Source: Pyropia yezoensis (Eukaryota > Rhodophyta > Bangiophyceae > Bangiales > Bangiaceae). From it: a stretch of DNA of 64,000 nt. Of the stretch, positions 1-9,671 are shown one piece after another (within the stretch, counting starts at the first letter, position 1; each line of letters begins with the position of its first letter). The DNA lies in the NCBI GenBank assembly GCA_009829735.1, contig CM020618.1, positions 7,380,627 through 7,444,626 on the forward strand, written 5' to 3'. The notes beneath the pieces were generated by a model. The model saw only the letters and a program-made list of their open reading frames with translations, was not told the DNA's origin and searched no databases. Both the position numbers and the translations under genes were made by a program.

Positions 1-287
1 CCGTGGCTTGCGCTCCAAGGACAGCAACCTTGGCCTCCCGGTGACGTTGGTGCCGATCCCCCTTGGTGAGTGTTCCCTGAGAGTGGACGTGCGACGGATT
101 CCTATTGTGCTACAATCCACCGCCGGCCAAGGTAGAACAACAAACCCCTCCCATTTGGGCTCCCATCTTGGTCCCGTGGCTTGCGCTCCAAGGACAGCAA
201 CCTTGGCCTCCCGGTGACGTTGGTGCCGATCCCCCTTGGTGAGTGTTCCCTGAGAGTGGACGTGCGACGGATCCCTATTGTGCTACA
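1..287 (+). repeat. C-family LTR fragment with internal 173-bp duplication
   Basis: The sequence matches the LTR of element C (33322-33684) in the opposite orientation. It runs to the LTR terminus GTGCTACA twice, at 114 and at 287. The second unit repeats bases 1-114 with a 173-bp period, so two LTR tails lie head to tail. Position 288 enters the pol sequence of element A abruptly and no primer-binding site follows. The simplest reading is the 3' LTR of a plus-strand C-type element that inserted into, and truncates, element A. The rest of that element lies outside the window. Confidence 0.8.
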
Positions 288-2348
288 CATAGTTCGCCAC
301 AAAGCGTCTGTATACGTTACACATACCCAGGAAGCTCCTGAGTTGTGTCTGCGTCTGGGGGAACTTCGCCCGACGGATGGCCATGAGGTTCTTCCCATTG
401 ACCAGAATGCGACCTGGCCGGGCTATATGGCCGAGGTACTCCACCTCATTACTAAAGAGGTGACACTTCGTAGGTTTGAGTGTTACTCCTGCTTCACCCA
501 ACAGGGTAAACACTCTGTCCAAGTGGGACAGGTGTTCTTCGGCAGTCCCGGAGAACACAATGATATCGTCCAGATATACCAGGGCGATCTGCCACTTGAC
601 TCCGGCAAGTATCAAGTCAATAACACGCTGGAAAGTCGCAGGTGCATTGCAAAGCCCGAAAGGGAGCCGTGTACACTGATAAACTCCACAGTGACACGTG
701 AAGGTGGTCAAGTGTCTGTCCTCCTTGCGGATGGGTATCTGCCAGTACCCCGCGTTGCAGTCCAACGTGGAAAAGTACTGTGCCTCACCGAGTGAGTCGA
801 GGCAATCGTCCATACGGGGTAAGGGGTAACTATCCCTTACCGTCCGCTCGTTCAGCTTACGATAATCGATGCAGAACCGCATCGTGCCGTCTGACTTGGG
901 CACCAAGACTATGGGACTGGCCCACTCACTTGAGCAAGGCTCAATGACACCCATGTCTTGCATCCGTTGGACCTGCTCTCGGGTGAGTCGGCGGGACTCA
1001 CACGCGACCTGGCCGGACTAAATGGCCGAGGTACTCCACCTCATTACTAAAGAGGTGACACTTCGTAGGTTTGAGTGTTACTCCTGCTTCACCCAACAGG
1101 GTAAACACTCTGTCCAAGTGGGACAGGTGTTCTTCGGCAGTCCCGGAGAACACAATGATATCGTCCAGATACACCAGGGCGATCTGCCACTTGACTCCGG
1201 CAAGTATCAAGTCAATAGCACGCTGGAAAGTCGCAGGTGCATTGCAAAGCCCGAAAGGGAGCCGTGTACACTGATAAACTCCACAGTGACACGTGAAGGT
1301 GGTCAAGTGTCTGTCCTCCTTGCGGATGGGTATCTGCCAGTACCCCGCGTTGCAGTCCAACGTGGAAAAGTACTGTGCCTCACCGAGTGAGTCGAGGCAA
1401 TCGTCCATACGGGGTAAGGGGTAACTATCCCTTACCGTCCGCTCGTTCAGCTTACGATAATCGATGCAGAACCGCATCGTGCCGTCTTACTTGGGCACCA
1501 AGACTATGGGACTGGCCCACTCACTTGAGCAAGGCTCAATGACACCCATGTCTTGCATCCGTTGGACCTGCTCTCGGGTGAGTCGGCGGGACTCACACGC
1601 GACCTGGCCGGACTATATGGCCGAGGTACTCCACCTCATTACTAAAGAGGTGACACTTCGTAGGTTTGAGTGTTACTCCTGCTTCACCCAACAGGGTAAA
1701 CACTCTGTCCAAGTGGGACAGGTGTTCTTCGGCAGTCCCGGAGAACACAATGATATCGTCCAGATACACCAGGGCGATCTGCCACTTGACTCCGGCAAGT
1801 ATCAAGTCAATAGCACGCTGGAAAGTCGCAGGTGCATTGCAAAGCCCGAAAGGGAGCCGTGTACACTGATAAACCCCACAGTGACACGTGAAGGTGGTCA
1901 AGTGTCTGTCCTCCTTGCGGATGGGTATCTGCCAGTACCCCGCGTTGCAGTCCAACGTGGAAAAGTACTGTGCCTCACCGAGTGAGTCGAGGCAATCGTC
2001 CATACGGGGTAAGGGGTAACTATCCCTTACCGTCCGCTCGTTTAGCTTACGATAATCGATGCAGAACCGCATCGTGCCGTCTTATTTGGGCACCAAGACT
2101 ATGGGACTGGCCCACTCACTTGAGCAAGGCTCAATGACACCAATGTCTTGCATCCGTTGGACCTGCTCTCGGGTGAGTTCCCGTGAGTCTGGTCCCATAC
2201 GGTAGGGACTCAGGCGAACTGGCCTAGCCCCTGGCTTCAACACGATTCTGTGTTCGGTGGCCTTGATGAGCTCAAGGTCACCATTCCACAACTTGTGATG
2301 CTTCTGGATTAACTCATCCAGTCGTCCATGTACACACTCCGGGATGTT
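288..2348 (-). pseudogene. pol: Element A pol, RT part, triplicated and truncated
   Basis: Gypsy reverse transcriptase sequence (FCIDYRKLNE, PLPRMDDCLDSLG, LPFGLCNAPATFQ, LVYLDD) appears three times as 595-bp tandem units starting near 409, 1004 and 1599. Because 595 is not a multiple of three, each junction shifts the frame. Stops also lie in the conserved VPK-DGT stretch of the middle and right units, whereas the leftmost unit still reads VPKSDGT. The leftmost unit alone continues into the connection domain (RSFLGMCNVYRRF) and is then cut at 288. A TAG at 2349-2351 already separates this part from the protease. No functional enzyme can be expected. Confidence 0.9.
409..2178. repeat. Three 595-bp tandem units inside the RT gene
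   Basis: Units are 409-1003, 1004-1598 and 1599-2178 (last one shorter). The exact 595-bp period is visible from the ATGG of ATGGCCGAGG at 427, 1022 and 1617. Each complete unit ends in about 15 bases, CGGCGGGACTCACAC, that are foreign to RT but closely match element A's own protease region near 3017-3032. Both places carry GGGTGAG just before the match, which suggests recombination at that microhomology followed by unequal exchange. Units differ by only a few substitutions. Confidence 0.9.
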
Positions 2349-3290
2349 CTACCGATGTACCGTCGGCGACTTAGCCGTCGATGAACTCGATTGGTCGGCA
2401 GAGCCTGCCGTTCCAATATCCTTCCATTGCTGTTGAGTCACAGCAACGACATTCCCCTCAAAGGTAGAGATCGACGCAATCTTCATGCCTCCAGGGAGTC
2501 GTCGAGGTTCCTCCGACGTGTTAAGGACCTCCACCCACCAGGTTTGGTCATCCCCACAAGTCATAGGGCCCCATGCAACTTGCACTTGGTGAGTACGATA
2601 GACTCGGTCCACGGGGGAAACGAGTCCATTCCCTCGAAGCCGTGTGCGTACTCGCACAAAGGTCCTTGATCGGGGCGGGACTACCGTACCCTTACATACT
2701 CGTACATGGGTTGTAGAGCCTCCACCCTTGGGAGCGTTTTCCCTAGGTTGATGAGTCGTAGGGGAAACAGTCCTCCCTTTACGCAATATGGGGACAGTCT
2801 CTCCATTACGCATTCGGATTACCCCTTCCGGTCCACAGACGGCCGGGACATGGAGGTCCAGATAGTCAGTTCCCAGGAGTACGGGAACTGACATATTGGA
2901 GACTACTCCAAAGTTCACCTGCGTCTGGTAGAACCCAATGCAAACAGTCAATGCAATAGACTCAACAATGGGGAGGAGTCCCCCATTGACATCAAACATA
3001 CGCCACTCGGGTGAGCCGGCGGGACTCACATCCGTCCCCTCTGGCAATAAGTCTTGCCTAATGAGAGAGGCAGCAGAGCCTGTGTCGACTATGACACGAG
3101 AGGTAAACTCATATCCATCCTGCAGCCAGATTCGAGCTGCGACCTGGTAGTTACTCCCTACCAGCACTGACACAATCCGACTCGGGTCGTGCTTCTGAGG
3201 AGGGACCTTGTCTCTAGGCCTCACCCCTGGAGGTCGAGTCAGGACCTTCACTCTCCCATGGGTCGGTGAGTGTGAAGCAACCCGCTTCAT
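2349..3290 (-). pseudogene. pol: Element A pol, protease and spacer part
   Basis: Retropepsin-type aspartic protease: VDTGSAASLIR holds the catalytic Asp in a DTG-Ser context, and VPVLLGTDYLDLHVP is the usual second conserved stretch. The reading frame lies -1 relative to gag and is open upstream of the ATG at 3290 to the gag heptamer at 3335-3341, so gag-pol frameshifting is the likely route of expression. The frame ends at TAG (2349-2351). Directly beyond it, in the same frame, comes the ordinary pre-RT linker, so the stop is a point mutation and not a natural end. Confidence 0.85.
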
Positions 3291-3328
3291 TACCGCTGGA
3301 GCCTTTGAGTCAGTCTTAGTCCCAGCGG

Positions 3329-5092
3329 CTAGGCGTTTCCCTCATCCGACTCGGATGATGGAGTATCCTTGCCACTTGAGCTGGGGGAAGAGGTTTCCCC
3401 CTTCTCAAGCGTGGACGCATCCTCTGACTTAGGTTGAGTCATGGCCGTCACCCGTGTGGTGCGCGGCCGGGTATCCGATTCAGTCCTCGGAATACCGAGC
3501 TTCCCAATACGAGCCAACAGGGCTCTCAGTCGAACGTCCAGAGTGAGGCATTGGGCTGCCCAGTGTCCCGACTTGGAACATTGCCAACACGGCCGATCAC
3601 TCATTGACGCCGATGGCCCCGCTTTTCCCTGTGACTTATCAGGGATAGCGGCCACCATACCTTCCGTCTCTCGAGTTGAGGACGAAGGTACTGCAGGGTA
3701 CGTCCGCGTGTAGGAAGGCACCCTTGCAGTTCTGCGGAAGCGACTTGCTTCCACTCCCTTAGCTTCTTTCTCTCGTTCCTTCCGCTGCTCAGACACGAGC
3801 CAGCGGTACTCATCACCCTTAGTCTGGGCGATGCGTTCCAACTCCGCCAGAGTCATGGTCGGAGTATTACGCTCTCGCACAGTCGCTCGAGCTGCTCGGT
3901 GCACACCCTCCACAAAGCGTCCCTTAATGACTCCTTGGGGATATAGGAATCCACAGAGGACGTTCAGCTGACGGAGTCGTTCAGCGAACTCCCGTTCCTC
4001 TTCACCCTTACTCTGGGTGGCGCGGTTGAACTCTTCAACCTGCACAGCCAAGGAAGCCTCGTCTGCGTGAAGACGAAGGATCCAATTAACCAACTCCAGG
4101 TAGGAGGTCACCTCACCCGGGTTCCCACCATGCCGACTTGGCATGACGTTCATCACCTCGGAGCGGAGTGGCTCCTTGGTGAAGTCGTGAAGCATGAAAA
4201 ACGCTTCAGCTTCAGAGACATCATTGTCATCGCAGGCTTTTGCGAACTTCCGCAAAAACTGGAAGACCTTCAGGGGTGGTGTCCCGTCCCATTCTGAACG
4301 GACCCCGAAGGATTGCGCAACGTGTTTCTTGCGCCGGCCCAGGGTACAGGCCTGACTATTCGAGTAGGTCAACGACTTGTTGACCAACCCATACGTCTCA
4401 CAGTCGAAGACATCCTTGAACAATGGATTATTCACCACTATCTTTCCTGGGACGACTCTAGTCCCAAAACGGTCCGTGTGAGTCACACGACCACGTCGGG
4501 TAAGATCCTCTTCACCCGACTTGCCACTTGTAGAGGACTCAGACTCTGAGTCCACCTCACGACGGAGAGCACGTCGAATCTCCCGTCGCTTCTGACGCCT
4601 CGAGGCCTGCTCAGGCGGAGGAATGTTCCCCTTCAACGCCTTCCCCACCTCCTCTCGCACGACTTGTGCGATGGCAGTCATCACCGAGTCATCCACGATA
4701 CCGGATGATCCAGGTGGAGCTTGACTCGAGCTCCCACCCGGTCCTTCCGACACCAGTCGTGGCGCGGACCCACAAACCCGGGGTACGGAACTCCCCGTCC
4801 TGTCACCTCTGCCGGTCGGCGGTCCCATACCGAAGTGAGTGTCGTCACTCCCCGAACAGGTTGCCGGAACCTGACGCTGGCTCGGCGCTCCCACCGGAGA
4901 AGGGCGAACTCCGCCCGTCTCTTCCGGGGACGGCCTGGGAAGGAACCTGGCCGACCGCCGTCGGGGTCCAACCTCTGGACCCACCACATCCGCACTGCCC
5001 GGCCTGGGTGGTACTCCGCCCGTCGGGGGAGGACTACGCTCCCCCTCCCCAGGTACACTCGGCGCAATGGGGGGGTCTCCTTCACCAGCCAT
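3329..5092 (-). CDS. gag: Element A Gag polyprotein
   Basis: A 587-residue open frame from the ATG at 5092; an upstream in-frame GTG at 5107 gives the longest frame but is an unlikely start. The N-terminal 150 residues are Pro/Gly/Ser-rich and low in complexity. A helical retrotransposon-gag domain follows (for example EWDGTPPLKVFQFLRKF and SYLELVNWILR). A single CCHC zinc knuckle, CWQCSKSGHWAAQC, sits about 86 residues from the end and would bind RNA during particle assembly. The tail is acidic and Ser-rich. It ends at TAG just after the heptamer GGGAAAC. It is clearly homologous to the B Gag. The frame is intact although the rest of the element is dead. Confidence 0.85.
   Translation of the reverse strand: MAGEGDPPIAPSVPGEGERSPPPTGGVPPRPGSADVVGPEVGPRRRSARFLPRPSPEETGGVRPSPVGAPSQRQVPATCSGSDDTHFGMGPPTGRGDRTGSSVPRVCGSAPRLVSEGPGGSSSQAPPGSSGIVDDSVMTAIAQVVREEVGKALKGNIPPPEQASRRQKRREIRRALRREVDSESESSTSGKSGEEDLTRRGRVTHTDRFGTRVVPGKIVVNNPLFKDVFDCETYGLVNKSLTYSNSQACTLGRRKKHVAQSFGVRSEWDGTPPLKVFQFLRKFAKACDDNDVSEAEAFFMLHDFTKEPLRSEVMNVMPSRHGGNPGEVTSYLELVNWILRLHADEASLAVQVEEFNRATQSKGEEEREFAERLRQLNVLCGFLYPQGVIKGRFVEGVHRAARATVRERNTPTMTLAELERIAQTKGDEYRWLVSEQRKEREKEAKGVEASRFRRTARVPSYTRTYPAVPSSSTRETEGMVAAIPDKSQGKAGPSASMSDRPCWQCSKSGHWAAQCLTLDVRLRALLARIGKLGIPRTESDTRPRTTRVTAMTQPKSEDASTLEKGETSSPSSSGKDTPSSESDEGNA
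3335..3341 (-). promoter_or_regulatory. Candidate -1 frameshift heptamer, element A
   Basis: The minus strand reads G GGA AAC in the gag frame, two codons before the gag TAG. This fits the X XXY YYZ rule for -1 frameshifting. After a slip at this point the pol frame is open through to the protease ATG at 3290. The same heptamer lies at the same place in family B. Confidence 0.6.
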
Positions 5093-5390
5093 CTCCACAA
5101 GAGTCACGTGGAGTCAACCAAAACGACCAAACCGTGTCCAGAGTCGGGGATCGTCGGCTAGGGAGTTCCTAGAGCACGTTCAACCCCTCCACCTACCTCA
5201 GGGAAGGCGGTGAGGTTTTCCGAAACTCCGGGTCTCCCACCAAGACTCACGGTGGCCAACCTCGTCACCCAGCGAACGCTCGGAACGTAGGCGAGTCGAT
5301 CGTGTCACCGGAAGTCTCGGTGCCGAAGGGGGAGAGGGGCCAACTTGGTCCAGTCTCCGGTCAAGGGAGGTACCAAAGTCCATATCCTCT

Positions 5391-5407
5391 CCCCCGCTGA
5401 TCCACCA
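5391..5407 (-). promoter_or_regulatory. Primer-binding site, element A
   Basis: The minus strand reads TGGTGGATCAGCGGGGG two bases inside the 5' LTR edge. It begins with TGG, complementary to a tRNA CCA end, and resembles the B/C site TGGTGGAGCAGCAGGGGAC. It is not the initiator-Met type. The tRNA is not identified. Confidence 0.65.
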
Positions 5408-5409
5408 AC

Positions 5410-5950
5410 TGTAGCAGTACTCCCAACCACCAACCCCGAGTCAGGGAAGGAAGAGGAGTATTGCCGATATCCCAACTTGGGACACCGGAAGCAAGCACCT
5501 CCACACAGCCGAACACGGAACTTGCGTGTGGTGAACGGGTCAGCTCACCAAGGCACGAACAAGATGTGTCGGAGCCAGACGGTGTTTGCTTGCTTGGCGA
5601 GCCAAGGTGGGCCCTCCCCGCCTTGCTGTCCCTCCTTATCAACCCTCCTCACACGCTCACGCAACCCCTCAAAACACTCAGAAAATGAACCCTCAAACAA
5701 ACCAATCATATCACACCACATGCAAAGCACTCAAAGCGAATAAATCCGTCTGGCTCCCGTGCAAAAATCCCAAGAAACAAATACCAGCAGCATTACCCTG
5801 CTCTAGTATGTCGGAAGTCCTAGTCGAATTTCCGTCCAGAAGTCAGAAGTTTCACCATCGTGGGTCGGGTGAATTTCGACTTCCGGTCAGGTCCACTTGA
5901 CCCGAATCTCCAAAATATTGGTGCCGAATTCCGGCCCAATCTCCCACAGG
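5410..5950 (-). repeat. Element A 5' LTR, truncated
   Basis: It begins on the plus strand with TGTAGCAGTACT directly after the primer-binding site. No matching TGCTACA end is visible before family-B antisense-gene sequence starts at about 5951, so the outer part of the LTR appears lost. The exact right boundary is uncertain by some tens of bases. It contains the palindrome CCCAACTTGGG at 5471-5481. Confidence 0.6.
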
Positions 5951-6815
5951 CGTTGCTGCCACGGTTGCTTGACCACTTCGGCTCCGTCTTGTTGACGGCT
6001 GCCCCTGATCACCTGGTGTGGGCCATGTTAGCCACCCAGTGGCTCCTCGAGGTCATGTCGACTTGGGTGTCCTGTGTTCAGCGGCGGGGGATGCTCTGGC
6101 ATCTCCCCCTCCGGATTATCCAAGGTTTGGAACAGCTCACCCCTCAGCTAGTTGCTGAGAGGTGCTCATCAGGACAACTCAATCTACTTGAGGAGATGCT
6201 CCGCCTCCACAAGTTTATCGAGTGGGAGGGCATTGAGCACAACTTGCACCGCCCCACTCGTGGGCCCAAGGACGATGGCGCACTTCGCCAGTTCGTGTGG
6301 GTCACTCGTGAACTTCACGACGGCCGTGTGGTCCTACGAGAGGGGTTGGGCATCGGGGACTACCCGTATGCCCCGGGAGTGGATCGCCACACTGCACCAC
6401 CCCCGGACAAGCACATAGTTATGGCCGTGCCGTCCTATGATGACCATATGACTCAACCCACTGCGGGGGCCCCAAGTCGGGGTCGCAGTTACACCCGGGT
6501 ACCGCCACCTCGGCGGGCCCCTCCGCTTCCTCCTGTCCCCTACCAGCCGCACGGGGACATCCGGATTAGCGTGGCCGTTGAGTCGTCCACCCCGGTGTCC
6601 CCCAACTTGGGGGCCACCCTCCTGACGGTATACCCCAAGTTGGTGTTGCCGCCCACGCCTCTAATCTCAGAGATGATGATCACCACGTTGGTGCGCACCA
6701 TTCCCTGGTAGGCCGCGTCGACCGCAACCCTACAGAGTTCCGAGACTCCTCAACTTGAGGAGCGCGTTCGTACTGCAGTGGCGACCGCGAGTTGCGAGTC
6801 GGTGGCGGAGTTTAT
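5951..6815 (+). pseudogene. Antisense accessory gene of older B element, first part
   Basis: An open frame on the plus strand runs in from upstream and reads through to TAG at 6709-6711. It corresponds to about 8297-9155 of the younger B copy. Here the codon that is TAG at 8410 in the younger copy is TGG (MSTWVSC), and the 7-base deletion near 8885 is absent, so this copy kept its reading frame longer. It begins abruptly at the A-element LTR and is interrupted at 6815 by the younger B element. The continuation is at 24853. Protein features are given under the copy at 7588. Confidence 0.75.
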
Positions 6816-7284
6816 TGTTGCAAAAACCACAAGCACACACGGCACCCAAGTTGGGGCGGTGTGCTAGGGCTGCCTCCCGTGTCGGGGGAACCGGAAGACG
6901 TGCAAGTCGCACACACTCTGTCCCTGTTGTGGGGCAAACCCCCCACGGACAAACAAGAGGATGGTGTGTGGTCCAACAGTTTCTTGGTTGGGACGGTGAC
7001 GCAGGGCCAAGCCCCGCTGTCCCTCCCCTTATCCCCCCAGGGTCCACTCAGAATCTCGCCACCCAGAATCTCCCACCCCAGCACCTGCCCACCGGGCCAC
7101 ACGAAAATTCAAGACGATAAATGCAGAAAACCCTCAAATCCAAGTTGGATTTACTACTAGGCTAACTATCCCAAACTTAGGGAATATGAACCCAAATGCA
7201 GGGGGAGGAATGGGTCAGGCTAGTGGCCTGCCGCCCCTTGCATGGCACGTGTTGCCCCCCTACCTGGGGGTCAATACTGCCACA
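6816..7284 (-). repeat. Younger B element, 3' LTR
   Basis: 469 bp, plus-strand TGTTGCAAAAACC...ACTGCCACA. It aligns along its whole length with 24384-24852; several substitutions cluster in the first 15 bases, and the rest differ at scattered sites. It contains the perfect palindrome AAATCCAAGTTGGATTT at 7136-7152. Adjacent at 7285 is the polypurine tract of the minus strand. Confidence 0.85.
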
Positions 7285-7297
7285 CTCCCCTCTCCTC
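7285..7297 (-). promoter_or_regulatory. Polypurine tract of B element
   Basis: The minus strand reads GAGGAGAGGGGAG immediately before the 3' LTR, the expected plus-strand DNA primer of an LTR retrotransposon. The same tract follows the partial LTR at 15954 and precedes the LTR of element D at 44108. Confidence 0.7.
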
Positions 7298-7587
7298 AGT
7301 TCCGACCGACCCGGTCGGCCCTGTGAGGGGGTGCGTAAACGCACGTCTCGGCGTTGGGGGCGCGACTTGCTGTCCCCCCCTTGAGTACGTAACGCGGATG
7401 TGGAGGCGGTCACGTTGACCGCCCCTCTCCTCAAGCTTGCCCACTCGGCTGCTCGCTCTCCTCAGTTCACACTTCACCATCACCAGCACCTCCCCTTCAC
7501 CTTCCACTGGGCCGCCCCACGCTGGGGAGGCCACCCGTATACCCATGATCCGAGTCCCCCTCAACTCGAGGCGGGTCTCGTGCTGCG

Positions 7588-9560
7588 ATGGCCAGAGCGT
7601 CTCTCCCCAACTTGGGGAGAGCCATGGCGACTCCGGGAGCGGAGACGGACTCTCTTGACGAGCGCATGGAGGACACCTCCTACGGGGCAGCACCCGCCGG
7701 GACTTCCGCCGGGGGCTCCGCGATCGCTCCGGGGGACGGGACTCCCGCGTCACCCGGCTTTGGGTTGACGGCGGGGTCTCCCCCGGAGGCGGGACAAGTT
7801 GTCCCGCGCGAGGCCTTGGGGCGGTGTTTTTACCCCGCTTGGCCTCTCTATGAGGAGGGGCTGACTGTTCTTCGCTGTGGCCGACTTGGCGCAGCGATGG
7901 GCCGGGTACGGGACCGCCTACGGGAGAAGTATCCCCGTAGGGTCGGGTTCCCTGCCGGCTTCAGGACGGACCAGTTTGCCTTCCTGGACGATGAGGAGGT
8001 TGAGGACGTTCAGCGGGCCAAGGCCATGGTGGACCGCGGGGGAACTATCCCGGGTCCCGGCGACTTGCCGACCTTCACGTGGGACGCTGTGGCAACTCGC
8101 CCACCGTACCTTCACGAGGCCGATCCGCACACTCATCACTTTGATGTGCGGATGGAGAAAGACTTTCGGCGAGGTCCCTACTTGGTGACCTCGGCTCAAC
8201 TTGAGTTCCCTCAGCAGTCTGCTGCCAGTAAGGAGCAGTACTATCCGAAGAAGCCCGAGTGGTGGCCTCAAGTTGAGGTCCCCTACCGGTTCCCGGCGTT
8301 GTTGCCACGGTTGCTTGACCACTTCGGCTCCGTCTTGTTGACGGCTGCCCCTGATCACCTGGTGTGGGCCATGTTGGCCACCCAGTGGCTCCTCGAGGTC
8401 ATGTCGACCTAGGTGTCCTGTGTTCAGCGGCGGGGGATGCTCTGGCATCTCCCCCTCCGGCTCATCCAAGGTTTGGAACAGCTCACCCCTCAGCTAGTTG
8501 CTGAGAGGTGCTCATCAGGACAACTCACTCTACTTGAGGAGATGCTCCGGCTCCATCAGTTTTTCGAGTGGGAGAGCATTGAGCACAAGTTGCGCCGCCA
8601 CACTCGTGGGCCCAAGGACGATGGCGCACTTCGCCAGTTCGTGTGGGTCGCTCGTGAACTTCACGACGGCCGTGTGGTCCTACGAGAGGGGTTGGGCATC
8701 GGGGACTACCCGTATGCCCCGGGGGTGGATCGCCACACTGCGCCACCCCCGGACAAGCCCACAGTTATGGCCGTGCCGTCCTATGATGACCATATGACTC
8801 AACCCACTGCGGGGGCCCCAAGTCGGGGTCGCAGTTACACCCGGGTACCGCCACCTCGGCGGGCCCCTCCGCTTCCTCCTGTTCCTTTCCCGGGAACATC
8901 CCGATCAGCGTGGCCGTTGAGTCGTCCACCCCGGTTTCCCCCAACTTGGGGGCCACCCTCCTGACGGTATACCCCAAGTTGGTGTTGCCGCCCACGCCTC
9001 TAATCTCAGAGATGATGATCACCACGTTGGTGCGCACCATTTCCTGGTAGGCCGCGTCGACCGCAACCCTACAGAGTTCCGAGACTCCTCAACTTGAGGA
9101 GCGCGTTCGTACTGCAGTGGCGACCGCGAGTTGCGAGTCGGTGGCGGAGTTCATGACAGCCGAGTTGCCTCGCATTGGGGCAATTATGCCCCAGCCAGCG
9201 CCACTTGGGCGTGGCAAACGTCGCGCGAGCCGGGCATACTCGCCTCCTCGCCGTCGTCGCCGACACTCGCGGCGCTCTCCTTCCGTATCAGAAGACGAGT
9301 TGTCTTACTCCGTTTCGGAGTCCTCTACCCCGTCGGAGACGGAGTCTGTCCAGCGTCTGCGTCGCAAACTGGCGCGCAAGACCAGGCAGAAGAGTGGCCA
9401 CAGTCGGCGCCACTTGCGCGACCGTGAGGGGCGCGACGGTTCCGACTTGGAGCCGCCGCCCCCTTTAACGAGTGGAGACCGTTATCGGCGTGGGTCTCGC
9501 CGCTCGCCTCCACGTGAGGGCGAGGGCCGTGGAGTGGGAGAGTCTAGCATGCGTGCCTAG
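7588..9560 (+). pseudogene. Antisense accessory gene, younger B element, left copy
   Basis: Lies between pol and the 3' LTR on the strand opposite to gag-pol. It starts at ATG 7588, inside the 21-base palindrome region. The N-terminal 70 residues are Gly/Pro/Ser-rich. A globular region follows (YPAWPLYEEGLTVLRCG, DHFGSVL, RRGMLWHLP, LRLHQFFEW), then a Pro-rich stretch and a very basic Arg/Ser-rich tail (RRRRRHSRRS) ending at 9560. Breaks: TAG at 8410-8412 in place of a Trp codon, a net 7-base deletion near 8885, and TAG at 9048-9050, which the older copy shares. The domain is homologous to the 742-codon antisense frame of element C. I recognise no known family; function unknown. Confidence 0.7.
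7601..7621. repeat. Perfect 21-base palindrome centred on CAACTTG
   Basis: CTCTCCCCAACTTGGGGAGAG overlaps codons 5-12 of the antisense gene. It is the longest of a set of odd palindromes with the same core in A and B elements. Others include 6599-6613, 6746-6762, 7136-7152, 8266-8278, 10845-10859 and 12635-12647. Confidence 0.85.
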
Positions 9561-9671
9561 TTGGCAGCTGCCTTTGTTGTGAGAGTGTGAGGGTTAGGGC
9601 TGTAGTTAAAAGCCACTCTGCGTACCACTTCGACTTGAAGCACTCTCTTGGCACTGTTACTCGGCCTTCCC

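Larger units (their letters stand above)
288..5950 (-). mobile_element. Element A: degenerate Ty3/gypsy retrotransposon
   Basis: Reading leftward: partial 5' LTR (from 5410), primer-binding site, gag, protease, and a rearranged reverse transcriptase. RNase H, integrase and the 3' LTR are missing because the element is cut at 288. Gag and pol are clearly related to family B but far from identical, so A is a sister family. Two point stops, a triplication and truncation at both ends make it an old, dead copy. Confidence 0.85.
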
